Shown here piece by piece: positions 50,653-60,068 of a stretch of DNA of 64,000 nucleotides. Origin of the DNA: Streptomyces sp. S.PNR 29 (lineage in GTDB: Bacteria; Actinomycetota; Actinomycetes; Streptomycetales; Streptomycetaceae); assembly GCF_030386795.1 (NCBI RefSeq), contig NZ_JANUQM010000002.1, positions 62,001-126,000 on the forward strand. Reading direction: 5' to 3'. The notes beneath the pieces were generated by a model, which searched no databases, was not told where the DNA came from, and saw only the letters and a list, made by a program, of their open reading frames with translations. Both the position numbers and the translations under genes were made by a program. How positions within the stretch are numbered: the stretch's first letter is position 1; the number at the start of each line of letters is the position of its first letter.

Positions 50653-51906
50653 GTGACGGCTCGCTCTCCGGCAACCGTCACCCCCCGGTCGGCCTGGCAC
50701 GACGTCCCGCGTTTCCAGGTGCGCCGGTTCGCGGCGATCGCCATGGCCGAGGCGCCCGCGCTCGCGGAGGAGATCATGCGCGAGATCCGCCGCGAGTACC
50801 CCCATCTGCCCGTGGTCCTCGACGACTCCGGCGAGCCGATGGCCCTCGTCGGCATCCGCCGCGCCATCGAGGTCTTCGTGCGGCACCTGGAGAACCTGGA
50901 GAACTCGCAGGGACGGCCCACGGTGCCGCCCGGGGTGTTCCAGGACTTCGGCAGGGGCGAGGGTCTGCACGGGCGCTCACTGGACTCCCTCCAGGCGATC
51001 TACCGCATGGGCGTACGGCTGGCCTGGCGCCGCTTCGCCGACATCGGCCAGCGCGTCGAGATCCCGCCGCCCGCGATGTACGAACTCGTCGACGCGGGCT
51101 ACGAGTACCTCGACGGCCTGGTCGACCAGTCGGTACGCGGCTACGCGGAGGCGGCGGCTCGCCAGGCCGGGGAACGGCTCAGGCTGCAACGCCGCCTGAT
51201 GGAGCTGCTGCTGGCCGAACAGCACCGGGGCGACCCGGCCGACGCGCTGGCCGAGCGGGCCGCGCGGATCGGCTGGCCGCTGCCCGAGAAGGTCTCGGTG
51301 GGGGTGCTGCTCCGCCCGGCGCGGGAGGCGGTGGCGCCCGCGGTGGGGCAGGGAGTGCTGCTGGACATGGAGTACGAGCAGCCACGCATGGTGGTCCCCG
51401 ACCCGGACGCCGCCGGCCGGCCCGAACTGCTGCACCGGGCGCTGACCGGCTGGTCCGGCGCGATCGGGCCGCCCGTGCGGCCGGCCGACGCGGCGAAGTC
51501 GCTGCGGTGGGCGGAGGCGGCGGTGCGGCTGATGGAACGGGGGCTGTTGCCGGCCGGCGAGGTCCTGCACTGCACCGAGCACACCGAAGCGCTGGTCCTG
51601 TTGCAGCCGGAGGAACTGATCGACGACCTGGCACTGCGGTGCCTGGCCCCGCTGGCCCACTGCGGTCCCACCCATGGCCGGCGACTCGCGGAGACGTTAC
51701 TGGCGTGGCTGGAGACCCGGGGCGGAGCGCCGGAGGTGGCGGCACGGCTCGGCGTCCATCCGCAGACCGTGCGGTACCGCCTGAGACAGATACGGGAGTT
51801 GTGGGGCGACGAGGTCGACGACCCCGACCGGCGGTTCGAGCTGGAGCTGGTGTTGCGGGCGAAGCGGCTGCGGGGGGAGCTGGGGGCGGCGCGGGGGCAC
51901 AGGTGA
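50653..51906 (+). CDS. PucR/CdaR-type HTH transcription regulator
   Basis: 417 residues. A long N-terminal helical sensory region (FQVRRFAAIAMAEAPALAEE, YRMGVRLAWRRFADIGQRVE, PPPAMYELVDAGYEYLDGLV) leads to a GGDEF-like/PucR middle and a C-terminal HTH_30 domain VAARLGVHPQTVRYRLRQIR with the recognition helix HPQTVRYRLRQI. The family activates catabolic and developmental genes; the ligand is unknown. The GTG at 50653 follows AAGGGGAG by six bases, preferred over a TTG directly after the box. It could control the divergent DUF3068/AftD region, but this is only proximity. Confidence 0.87.
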   Translation: MTARSPATVTPRSAWHDVPRFQVRRFAAIAMAEAPALAEEIMREIRREYPHLPVVLDDSGEPMALVGIRRAIEVFVRHLENLENSQGRPTVPPGVFQDFGRGEGLHGRSLDSLQAIYRMGVRLAWRRFADIGQRVEIPPPAMYELVDAGYEYLDGLVDQSVRGYAEAAARQAGERLRLQRRLMELLLAEQHRGDPADALAERAARIGWPLPEKVSVGVLLRPAREAVAPAVGQGVLLDMEYEQPRMVVPDPDAAGRPELLHRALTGWSGAIGPPVRPADAAKSLRWAEAAVRLMERGLLPAGEVLHCTEHTEALVLLQPEELIDDLALRCLAPLAHCGPTHGRRLAETLLAWLETRGGAPEVAARLGVHPQTVRYRLRQIRELWGDEVDDPDRRFELELVLRAKRLRGELGAARGHR

Positions 51907-51914
51907 GGGGAGGC

Positions 51915-53315
51915 TCATTGCCACTTGAGGGTGGTGGCGCTGACCGGGGCGATGCGTGAGCCCGGGGCCGTGCCCACGGCGTCGACGGTGTGGGCGCCCG
52001 GGGGCAACCCGTCGAGCACGGCCTCCACCGGATCCGCGCCCGCGATGACGACACGGGCCTGCTCAAGCCGGCCGGCCTCGTCGGACACGGTGAGCCGTAC
52101 GGCGGTCCGCTCGCCGCTGACCGCGGTCACCCGGACCGTGAGGTCCTCTTCCGCGGTGATCAGTTCGGGGACGTCGAGGCGCAGATGCTCGGTCGCCGGC
52201 GCGCGGACCACGATGTCGCGGGCGGCGAGGACGCCTTCGAGTTCGTCGAGGGCGGCGGGGTTGCGGTGGAGGTTGCCGTGGTGGTCGGGGACGCGGCGCA
52301 GGGTGTTGCTGTCCATGGGGACGCCGGGGCGGGAGGCGGCGACGAGCGGGACGGTGCCGTCGCCGAAGAGGTGGTCTGCGTTGTAGGTGTCGAGGAGGGT
52401 GACGCCGTCGGTGGTGATCCTGGCGGTGGTGGCTGTGTTCTGGTGGATGCCGACGATGGCGTGGGTGGCGGTCAGCGCGGAGGGGCGGGCGGCCTCGGCG
52501 TCGTTGAGCTGGGTGTGGAAGCGCATGGCGTCGGTCGTCTGCCCCTGGTCCAACTCCGGGACGGTGACCTCGGTGGTCTTGGCGAGGGCCCCGGAGTTCT
52601 CGATGAAGGCGTACTCGGGGAGCAGCTGGTGCAGGGAGGGCATGCTGCGGGCGAAGGCGGTCAGGTCGACGGACAGGGGCCCGATGCCGCGGCGTACGCC
52701 GTTGACCAGCTGGTCCAGCGCCTTCGCCGCACCGCGGTAGGGGGTGCCGAAGGTGATCAGCTTGCGGGTGATCTCCGCGCCGCCGCAGTGCTCGATGTAC
52801 CAGCGGGCCACCAGGCCGCCCATGGAGTGACAGACGAAGACGAGACGGGCGTCGGCGTAGGGGCCGCCTTGGGCGCGCAGGCGCTCCAGGGCGGGTTCGA
52901 CGAGGGTGGCCAGGCGGCGGCCGTTGTAGCGGTTGGACAGGCGCCAGTCGTAGGGGACGGGGAGGAGGTTGCCGGGAGGAGCGTCGGGCTGGTCCGGGCT
53001 CTCGCGGTACCCCAGGGAGCGGAGGCGTTCCAGGAGCAGGTCGTAGCCCTTGAGCGGGGTCCAGACGCCGGGGACGAGATGCAGGTCCGGCATCAGGGCC
53101 ACGGGCTGCACACCGTCGTCCGGGTGCTCGTCGCCGATGCCTTCCGGGAGCCGGAGACGGGTGAGGGTACGGCCGAGGCTCTTGATCGCGCGGAGCAGGG
53201 AACCGGCGGAGGGGGACCAGACCAGCCCGTCGGGGCTGCGGAGGGTGCTGCCTGTGATGCCGGGGAGGACTACGACCAGGTCAGTCGTGGAGGGCGGCGG
53301 TAGGGGTGGGGTCAT
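51915..53315 (-). CDS. LCAT-like lipase/acyltransferase, partner of caspase gene
   Basis: 466 residues of alpha/beta-hydrolase fold: VVLPGITGSTLRSPDGLVWS (oxyanion region), VPYDWRLSNRYNGRRLATLV, the nucleophile elbow VFVCHSMGGLVARWYIEHCG, and LFGDGTVPLVAASRPGVPMD with the distal acid. The His in DHHGNLHRNPAALDELEGVL completes a triad. After residue 370 an Ig-like beta domain follows. No signal peptide is present, so it probably acts inside the cell on phospholipids or other esters. Its ATG lies 35 bases inside the 3' end of the caspase-TPR gene, with GGAGGAG five bases before it, so the two are translationally coupled and probably work together. Confidence 0.88.
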   Translation of the reverse strand: MTPPLPPPSTTDLVVVLPGITGSTLRSPDGLVWSPSAGSLLRAIKSLGRTLTRLRLPEGIGDEHPDDGVQPVALMPDLHLVPGVWTPLKGYDLLLERLRSLGYRESPDQPDAPPGNLLPVPYDWRLSNRYNGRRLATLVEPALERLRAQGGPYADARLVFVCHSMGGLVARWYIEHCGGAEITRKLITFGTPYRGAAKALDQLVNGVRRGIGPLSVDLTAFARSMPSLHQLLPEYAFIENSGALAKTTEVTVPELDQGQTTDAMRFHTQLNDAEAARPSALTATHAIVGIHQNTATTARITTDGVTLLDTYNADHLFGDGTVPLVAASRPGVPMDSNTLRRVPDHHGNLHRNPAALDELEGVLAARDIVVRAPATEHLRLDVPELITAEEDLTVRVTAVSGERTAVRLTVSDEAGRLEQARVVIAGADPVEAVLDGLPPGAHTVDAVGTAPGSRIAPVSATTLKWQ

Positions 53316-56300
53316 CGGGCTCCTCCAGCCGGGTGGTCAGTCGGGGGATGAGGGTCAGGGCGGCGGGGTGGTGCTGGGCGATCTCGGCCAGGGCGGTGAT
53401 CCAGGCGGGGACGGCCGCGGGGTGGTGGTCGCAGGCGTGGTCCAGCAGGGTGCCGGCAGCGTCCGGGTCGTCGTCGATGGCCGCGGCCACGGCGAGGTGG
53501 AATTCGGCGGTGGCCGTGAGGCTGTCGCTGGTGGCGGCGGTCAGGGCGAGGCACGCGGTTGCTGCCAGCGGGGCCGGGTCGGGACGGCGGGCTGCCGTGG
53601 CGAGCAGAGCGGGGAACCCGGAAGGGTCGTCCAGGGCGTCGAGGGCGTCGGCGTCGGCGTCGAGCTCTGCGAGCATGAGCAGGCATTCGGCCTGGGTGCA
53701 CAGGCGGGCGGTCTCCGGATCGGGGTCGGTGGCGCCGCCGGACAGCGCTTCGAGGACGAGGTCATCGAGCAGGTCGTCGCGCCGTTGCCGTAGCAGGGTC
53801 CGCCGGTCTTCCGGGGAAGCGGTGGCGAACTCGTAGGCCAGGACGGAGCTCAGGAGCGGCTGGTAGGCGTGGTCGACGCCGACGCTCCGGGCCAGCCGGC
53901 GCAGCTCTCGGTAGCGCTGTGCCGCTTCCTCCTGGAGGTCGAGCAAGACCTCGTCCACGGCGCTGTCGGCCTCCGGTGAGAGGAGTTCCGGGTGTGCCGC
54001 GAGATGGTCGCGTTCGGCTTCGTAGCTCGCGGTGCCGATCCAGGCCTCGGCCTGTGCCAGCAGGCCGGGATCGATGGTGAGCCAGGCAGGGGGGTGCGCG
54101 CCGGTGAGCCGGTGCCAGACCTCGTCGAAGGTTTCCGGGGCCGCGGTGCGGTGCCGACGGCCTTCCGAGTGCAGGACGCCGACAAGACCGGGGGACGTGG
54201 CAGCGGTGATGGCCCGTTCGGCTTCGACGAGCCATGCGGTCGCATCGCCGTCCCCGGCCTGCGCGGTGGACGAACGAGCCAGCAGCAGGAAAGCGGCATG
54301 GCCCGGGTCAGCCTCGCCGAGCACACCCTCCCAGAGCTCGTCGGCCGACTGCCCGACGACGGCGTAGTGCTTGCTGACGTTGTTGAGAGCTACGGCGAGG
54401 TTGGCCAGGTGGGCGGGGTTTTGCCGAGTCAGGGCGTGCCACAGGTCCACTGCTTCCTCGGCGGGGGCGGGTGCCTCGGCCCGTCGGCCTGTTTCGCCGT
54501 ACACGATGCTGAGGTTGTGGAGGGAGTCGGCGAGATCGGTCAGATGGGCGGGGTTCTCCTCGGCCAGGGCGCGCCACAGGTCCACTGCTTCCTCGGCGGG
54601 GGCGGGTGCTTCCGCCCACCGGCCCAATTCGCCGTACACCAGGCTGAGGTTGTAGAGGGAGCCGGCGAGGCTGGGCAGGTGGGCGGGGTTTTCCTCGGCC
54701 AGGGTGCGTCGCAGGCGGACGGCTTCCTCGGTGGGGGCGATCGCTTCGGTCAGGCGTCCGACGTCGCTGTAGCGGATGCCGAGGTTGTTGAGGGATCCGG
54801 CGAGGTTGGGGAGATAGGCGCGGTTCTCCTCGGCCAGGGCCCGGTACAGGTCGATCGCTTCTTCGGTGGGGGTGACCGCTTCGGCTTGGCGTCCGACGTT
54901 GCTGTAGCGGATGCCGAGGTTGTTGAGGGATCCGGCGAGGTCGGGGAGATAGGCGCGGTTCTCCTCGGCCAGGGCGCGCCACAGGAGGACGGCCTCTTCG
55001 GTGGGCGGGAGTGCTTCGGCCTGGTTTCCCACGTAGCTGTAGCGGATGCCGAGGCTGTTGAGGGCGCCGGCGAGGTCGGGGAGGTAGGCCGGGTTCTCCT
55101 CGGCCAGCGTCCGCGACAGGCTGACGGCTTCTTCGGTGGGGGCGAGTGCTTCGTCCCAGCGCCCGGCGTCGCTGTAACTGATGCCGAGGTTCTTCAGGGC
55201 CGTGGCGAGGTTGGGGAGGTGGGCGGGGTTCTCCTCGGCCAGGGTGCGTCGCAGGCGGACGGCTTCCTCGGTGGGGGCGATCGCTTCGGTCAGGCGTCCG
55301 ACGTCGCTGTAGCGGTTGCCGAGGTTGTTGAGGGCAGCGGCGAGATTGGGCAGGTAGGCGGGGTTCTCCTCGGCCAGGACCCGTCGCAGGCGGACGGCTT
55401 CCTCCGTGGGGGCGAGCGCTTCGGTCCGGCGCCCCACTTCGCTGTAGCGTACGCCGACGTTGTTCAGGGACATGGCGAGGTTCGGGAGGTAGATGGGGTT
55501 CTCCTCGGCCAGGGCCCGCCACAGTTCGACCGCTTCTTCGGTGGGGGTGAGCGCTTCGGCCCGGCGTCCGACGTCGCTGTAGCGGTTGCCGAGACTGTTG
55601 AGAGCGTCGGCGAGGTCGGGGAGGTAGGTGGTGTTCTCCTCGGTCAGCGCACGCCACAGGTCGACTGCCTCTTCGGCGGGTGGCAGTGCTTCGGCCCAGC
55701 GGCCGACGTCGCTGTAGCAGCTCCCGAGGTTGTTCAGGGCCGTGGCGAGGTCGGGGAGGTGGCCGGGGTTCTCCTCGGCCAGGCTCCGCCACAGCCGGAC
55801 GGCTTCCTCGGCCAGTGCGGGGGCTTCGGTCGGGCGCCCCACGTTGCCGTAACACACGCCGAGGTTGTTCAGGGCCATGGCGAGACTGGGGAGATGGGCG
55901 GGGTTCATCTCGGCCAGGACGCGCCACAGCCGGACGGCTTCCTCGGTCACTGCGAGCGCTTCCGCCGAGCGCCCCCAGTGCTGGAACCGGTTGGCGACGA
56001 GCCCCGCGGCCATACCCACGTCGGGAAGCAGCGACGGTGTCTGCTGCGCCAGGGAACGAAGCAGCGCGATACCGGCCTGACCGGTTTCCGCAGCATGACG
56101 CCACAGGTAGAACCACAGGTACGACGGCTTCTCCGCGGCGATGCCTCCTGCGAGAAGGCTCCGGTACCTGTCGAGCAGCGCCTCGGCCACCCCCTGCGCC
56201 GCCGGATTGAAGGGTTGCTCCGGGGACCCCCGGAAGGCGGGCCGCAGATGATCGGCAAGGCTCTGATGAGCCATCCGGTACACCGCGATCCCCGCCTCAC

Positions 56301-58116
56301 CGTCCTGCACGATGTGCCGCCCGAGCTGGTCGAGCACCCAGGTGATGTCCTCGCGGGTCACCTCCACCCCGTCCGGCGCCTCCACGTTGGCGACGCACAG
56401 CCACTCCTCCTCCGGGAAGCCGGCCCCGTACCCCCAGGTCAGCGCGCGCAGTATGACCCTGGCCAGCGCCGTCGGCACCGGGCCCTGCGCACTCCGCCGC
56501 TCCGGTGCCGGAACGACCGCCGCCAGGTCCGTGTCCAACGCGTCCTCGACGGAGTGACTGATCGTGTCCTCCCACCCCTCCACCGAGGTGTCCACCGGTA
56601 CCGCCGACAACTGGTCCGTCACCAGCCGGGCAAGGAGAAACGTGTGCTGTGCCTCCGCCGCGTCCGTCCCGAACAGGTGATCGGCTACCGCCCCGGCGTC
56701 CATACGCGCGTCGACGTCCCGCAGCCGCAGCCGCACGTACTCGGTCAGATCCGCCCTGCCCCGCTGCTGCACAGCCGGATCGTCGAGGTCGATCCCCGCC
56801 CCGTCGGGCGCCAGCGTCGCCACCAGACCAGGGTGTCCGTCCCCCCGCTGCATGTCCCGCGTCGACACCACCACCACGGCATGCGCGGCCAGCCGCGTCA
56901 GCAGATCATCGGCGACCTTGAACGCCTCACCCCGCGCCTCGTCCAGCCCGTCCACGACCAGAACCGGCGCCCGGGCCCCGTCCTCGACCGCCCGCTGCAC
57001 CTCCCCCACCAGCTCACTCGCGTTCCGCCGCGCGTCCTGCGCCGTCAGCACCCCCCGCTGCACCAACTGCCCGGCAAGATGATCCGCCGCCAGATCCGCG
57101 GTGAGCCCCCGCGCGTGCACGTGTGCGGAAACCGACCGCTCCTCGGGCAGCTCATGGCTCCACGGATGCCCGTCCGCAAGGAGCCGCTCCCGCTCCTCCG
57201 GGTTGGACAGGCTGACGACCCGGCCGAGGATCGCCGACTTGCCGGTCCCCGCCGACCCCGTCACCACGTACAGCCCGGGCTGCCGCCGCCGCACCCACCC
57301 GACGACCGTGTTCACCTCCGCCGTACGCCCGGTGAACCACGACGGAGCCTCCAGCGGAGCCCCGCTGCGCGCGGCCCGCAGCAGATGCTCGACCACCTGC
57401 TCGGGCGCCCCGGGCCGGTACAACGGGTTGGGAAACATCCACCACGCGCTGCCCCGGGACTGGAAGTCCGGCGACTGCGCGCCGCTGCTCCACTCCTTCA
57501 GTACGGCATCGCACACGTCGTCGCCCCGCACGTACCGGTTGTGGGGCGACCAGCGCACCCGCAGCTCGGGCATGTCCGGCCCCTGCTCCAGGACCTTCCG
57601 CAGGCGCTGCCCGAACAGCCCGTCGCGTGCCGTCTCCAGGGACAGGCAGGAGGTGACCACGCCGACCCACACCTGACGTGCGTTCCTGGTCTCCCGCATG
57701 ATCTGCGTGGCCAGGTCGCTCGCCGGGATCGCGTCGCCCGAGAAGCACGTGTCGAAGACGAACAGCAACTGGTTCGCGCCCGACAGCGCGCACGGAGCGA
57801 CCACGTCCCGCACACCGAGGCCCTCCGCCGCGTCCGCGCCGCTGTCCCTGGCCAGCAGCCGGAGGCCGTCTTCCGCGGGGAGCCCGTGACCGCTCCACAC
57901 GACGACCAGCGGACCATCCGGCGACAGCGAGTTCTTCAGCGACTTGAGGAAGTCCCGCACCTCCGTCTCGGTGGGGTTCCTCAGCGGCTCCCCGTCGAAG
58001 TCCGCCCCGAGCACACCGGTCAGAGCGACCACATCGTCCACGGCGTGATCGAGCCGCCTGTGCACCTCCGACGCGTAGTCGCCGACGCCAATACCGACCA
58101 GACGACCTCTGAACAC
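53281..58116 (-). CDS. Caspase-like peptidase, STAND NTPase and TPR protein
   Basis: 1,611 residues. N-terminal C14 caspase-like domain: VVVWSGHGLPAEDG with the catalytic His near residue 74, LLFVFDTCFSGDAIPASDLA with Cys near 122. NTPase domain: GSAGTGKSAILGRVVSL (P-loop near 289), VLVVDGLDEARGEAFKVADD (Walker B near 388), then winged-helix-like PTALARVILRALTWGYGAGF. Twelve 45-residue TPR-type repeats (about 705-1,260) of the pattern EAL-PTEEAV-L-R-LAEENP and YLP-LA-ALNNLG-RYS-VGR, then a helical C-terminus. This architecture (protease effector, NACHT/AAA switch, repeat sensor) is that of STAND immune proteins. It has a GTG start with GGGGGA about six bases away. Antisense ORFs here are shadows. 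Confidence 0.9.
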   Translation of the reverse strand: MFRGRLVGIGVGDYASEVHRRLDHAVDDVVALTGVLGADFDGEPLRNPTETEVRDFLKSLKNSLSPDGPLVVVWSGHGLPAEDGLRLLARDSGADAAEGLGVRDVVAPCALSGANQLLFVFDTCFSGDAIPASDLATQIMRETRNARQVWVGVVTSCLSLETARDGLFGQRLRKVLEQGPDMPELRVRWSPHNRYVRGDDVCDAVLKEWSSGAQSPDFQSRGSAWWMFPNPLYRPGAPEQVVEHLLRAARSGAPLEAPSWFTGRTAEVNTVVGWVRRRQPGLYVVTGSAGTGKSAILGRVVSLSNPEERERLLADGHPWSHELPEERSVSAHVHARGLTADLAADHLAGQLVQRGVLTAQDARRNASELVGEVQRAVEDGARAPVLVVDGLDEARGEAFKVADDLLTRLAAHAVVVVSTRDMQRGDGHPGLVATLAPDGAGIDLDDPAVQQRGRADLTEYVRLRLRDVDARMDAGAVADHLFGTDAAEAQHTFLLARLVTDQLSAVPVDTSVEGWEDTISHSVEDALDTDLAAVVPAPERRSAQGPVPTALARVILRALTWGYGAGFPEEEWLCVANVEAPDGVEVTREDITWVLDQLGRHIVQDGEAGIAVYRMAHQSLADHLRPAFRGSPEQPFNPAAQGVAEALLDRYRSLLAGGIAAEKPSYLWFYLWRHAAETGQAGIALLRSLAQQTPSLLPDVGMAAGLVANRFQHWGRSAEALAVTEEAVRLWRVLAEMNPAHLPSLAMALNNLGVCYGNVGRPTEAPALAEEAVRLWRSLAEENPGHLPDLATALNNLGSCYSDVGRWAEALPPAEEAVDLWRALTEENTTYLPDLADALNSLGNRYSDVGRRAEALTPTEEAVELWRALAEENPIYLPNLAMSLNNVGVRYSEVGRRTEALAPTEEAVRLRRVLAEENPAYLPNLAAALNNLGNRYSDVGRLTEAIAPTEEAVRLRRTLAEENPAHLPNLATALKNLGISYSDAGRWDEALAPTEEAVSLSRTLAEENPAYLPDLAGALNSLGIRYSYVGNQAEALPPTEEAVLLWRALAEENRAYLPDLAGSLNNLGIRYSNVGRQAEAVTPTEEAIDLYRALAEENRAYLPNLAGSLNNLGIRYSDVGRLTEAIAPTEEAVRLRRTLAEENPAHLPSLAGSLYNLSLVYGELGRWAEAPAPAEEAVDLWRALAEENPAHLTDLADSLHNLSIVYGETGRRAEAPAPAEEAVDLWHALTRQNPAHLANLAVALNNVSKHYAVVGQSADELWEGVLGEADPGHAAFLLLARSSTAQAGDGDATAWLVEAERAITAATSPGLVGVLHSEGRRHRTAAPETFDEVWHRLTGAHPPAWLTIDPGLLAQAEAWIGTASYEAERDHLAAHPELLSPEADSAVDEVLLDLQEEAAQRYRELRRLARSVGVDHAYQPLLSSVLAYEFATASPEDRRTLLRQRRDDLLDDLVLEALSGGATDPDPETARLCTQAECLLMLAELDADADALDALDDPSGFPALLATAARRPDPAPLAATACLALTAATSDSLTATAEFHLAVAAAIDDDPDAAGTLLDHACDHHPAAVPAWITALAEIAQHHPAALTLIPRLTTRLEEPDDPTPTAALHD
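54360..55985 (-). repeat. 135-bp tandem repeats encoding TPR units
   Basis: Twelve tandem units of 135 bp code for the TPR array. Two units about 540 bp apart (around 54680-54780 and 55229-55320) are almost identical over about 100 bp, including GCTTCGGTCAGGCGTCCGAC. Spacing is coding and regular, so it is not a CRISPR array. Confidence 0.85.
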
Positions 58117-58358
58117 CCTCGTCCCCCGATTTCCCCCGCGACACAATGTGACGTGCCGCACACAGAAGACAGTAATGCCATCAGGGCGCACGCCGTGCGG
58201 TTCGTGCGGAAACGGCATCGGAAGCGGGGCGGAAACGGCATCGACAGGGCGCCGGGCCATTGCCCAGGCAAACACCCTTGAGTAGCCTGTGTTCGCTATT
58301 CCGATCGGCTGTTGAAATCTCGAACGCAGCCTCACTGACATTAGGGAGGGGGCCGGAC

Positions 58359-59132
58359 ATGGGACGCCTCGTACCAGCCGTGACCCGGGCTCTCGACATT
58401 CTCGAGCTCTTCCTGGACGGGGACGGGACGCTCTCCGCCCCCGACATCGTGCGCAAGCTGCAGCTGCCGCGCACCACCGTGCACGAGCTGGTCACCACCC
58501 TCGCCGCCCGGAAGTACATCATCCCCGTGCCCGGCCAGCCCGGACGCTACCGGCTCGGCGTCCGGCCGTACCAGCTCGGTGCGCGCTACGCCGAGCAGCT
58601 CGACCTCGCCGCCGAGGGCCAGCAGGTCGCCCGGTCCGTCGCCGAGACCTGCGACGAGACCGTGCACGTGGCGATCCTGGAGGACACCGACGTCATCTAC
58701 ATCGCCAAGGTCGACTCCACGCACGCCGTGCGCATGGTGTCGGCGGCCGGCCGCAGGCTGCCCGCCCACTGCACGTCCGTCGGCAAGATGCTGTTGGCCT
58801 CCCTTCCCGAGCAGGAGCTCACCGCGCGCATCCCCGACAGCGCCGAGCTCGTCGGGATGACTCCCAACAGCATCACCGACCCCGGGGCCCTGCGCGAGGC
58901 CCTGACCGAGATCCGGGAGCGGGGCATCGCGGTCGAGAGCCGTGAGTCCAACCCGGACGTCTCCTGCGTGGCCGCCCCGGTCCGCGACCGTACGGGGCAG
59001 GTCGTCGCCGCGCTGTCCATCTCCGTACCGATGATCCGCTGGAGCGACGACCGCCGCGCCGAACTGGAGCAGCTCGCCGCCAAGGGCGCCGCTGAGCTGT
59101 CGGAGCGTCTCGGCCACCGGAGTGTGGGGTGA
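58359..59132 (+). CDS. IclR-family transcription regulator
   Basis: 257 residues. The N-terminal winged helix (VTRALDILELFLDGDGTLSA, LQLPRTTVHELVTTLAARKY) is followed by the IclR ligand domain (ESRESNPDVSCVAAPVRDRT, SVGKMLLASLPEQELTA, VAALSISVPMIRWSDDRRAE). IclR proteins usually repress a neighbouring catabolic gene until a sugar acid or similar effector binds. It overlaps the SMP-30 gene by four bases, so they form an operon. GGGAGGGGG lies seven bases before the ATG. It is divergent from the caspase gene, with a 242-bp shared control region. Confidence 0.9.
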   Translation: MGRLVPAVTRALDILELFLDGDGTLSAPDIVRKLQLPRTTVHELVTTLAARKYIIPVPGQPGRYRLGVRPYQLGARYAEQLDLAAEGQQVARSVAETCDETVHVAILEDTDVIYIAKVDSTHAVRMVSAAGRRLPAHCTSVGKMLLASLPEQELTARIPDSAELVGMTPNSITDPGALREALTEIRERGIAVESRESNPDVSCVAAPVRDRTGQVVAALSISVPMIRWSDDRRAELEQLAAKGAAELSERLGHRSVG

Positions 59133-59980
59133 CGATGACGACGTACGAGGTTGCGGTACGGGCGGAGGCGACCCTCGGCGAGGGGCCGACGTGGGACGCG
59201 GAGGCCGGGCGGCTCGTCTGGATCGACATCCTGGGCTCCCGCATCCACACCTACGACCCCGTCTCCGGGCGCCGGACGGTCCGTACGACCGAGCAGCACG
59301 TGGGTGCCGCGAAGCCGCGCGCGGGTGGCGGGCTGGTGCTGAACCTGCGGGACGGCGTGGGGCTGCTCGACCCCGACGGCGGCTTCCGCTGGCTGCACCA
59401 CGAGCCCGTTCCCGGCCGCCGGGCCAACGACGCCGCCGTCGCCCCCGACGGCTCACTGTGGGCGGGCACCATGCGCTACGACGAGGCACCGGGCGGCGGC
59501 ACGTTGTCCCGCCTCACCGGTGACGGGAGCGTGCGGACGGTTCTCGACGACGTGGCGGTGAGCAACGGCACCGGCTGGAGCCCCGACGGGCGGCTGATGT
59601 ACTACATCGACTCGCCGACCCGCCGTATCGACGTCTTCGACTACGACGGCGGGCAGATCTCGGGCCGTCGCCCCCTGGCCGAGATCGAGGAGGGCGCCGG
59701 TTTCCCCGACGGCCTCACGGTCGATGCCGACGGGTGCGTGTGGGTGGCGCTGTGGCAGGGCGCGGCGGTGCGGCGCTACACCCCGGCCGGGGTGCTGGAC
59801 CGGGTGATCGAGCTGCCGGTTCCGCTGGTCACGGCGTGCGCCTTCGGTGGCGCCGAGCTGACCGACCTGTACATCACGACCGCCCGCGTGGGGCTCGACA
59901 CCCCGCCTCCGCTCTCCGGCTCCTTGCTGGTGGTGCCGGGCGCGGGCAAGGGGCTGCCGCAGGCGGTGTTCGCGGGCTGA
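59129..59980 (+). CDS. SMP-30/gluconolactonase-family protein
   Basis: 283 residues with the six-bladed propeller motifs of the SMP-30/regucalcin/lactonase family: TLGEGPTWDAEAGRLVWIDI (Glu metal ligand), VPGRRANDAAVAPDGSLWAG, SNGTGWSPDGRLMYYIDSPT and GFPDGLTVDADGCVWVALWQ (the Asn and Asp ligands). It should hydrolyse a sugar lactone in a Ca2+- or Zn2+-dependent way. The GTG at 59129 overlaps the IclR stop; an ATG two codons later is equally possible. Confidence 0.9.
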   Translation: MTMTTYEVAVRAEATLGEGPTWDAEAGRLVWIDILGSRIHTYDPVSGRRTVRTTEQHVGAAKPRAGGGLVLNLRDGVGLLDPDGGFRWLHHEPVPGRRANDAAVAPDGSLWAGTMRYDEAPGGGTLSRLTGDGSVRTVLDDVAVSNGTGWSPDGRLMYYIDSPTRRIDVFDYDGGQISGRRPLAEIEEGAGFPDGLTVDADGCVWVALWQGAAVRRYTPAGVLDRVIELPVPLVTACAFGGAELTDLYITTARVGLDTPPPLSGSLLVVPGAGKGLPQAVFAG

Positions 59981-60068
59981 CGGGCGCGGGTGCCCGCGGC
60001 GGTCTGTGCGGGTGCGGCGGGGGCGCGCGGCGAACGCCGGGCGCCCCTCTCGGTGCAGCACCCGGCGC

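Noticed and set aside
53992..58281. 1,429-residue rightward frame opposite the caspase-TPR gene
   Set aside because: Its repeats are the mirror of the TPR array, and the leftward frame carries all catalytic motifs.
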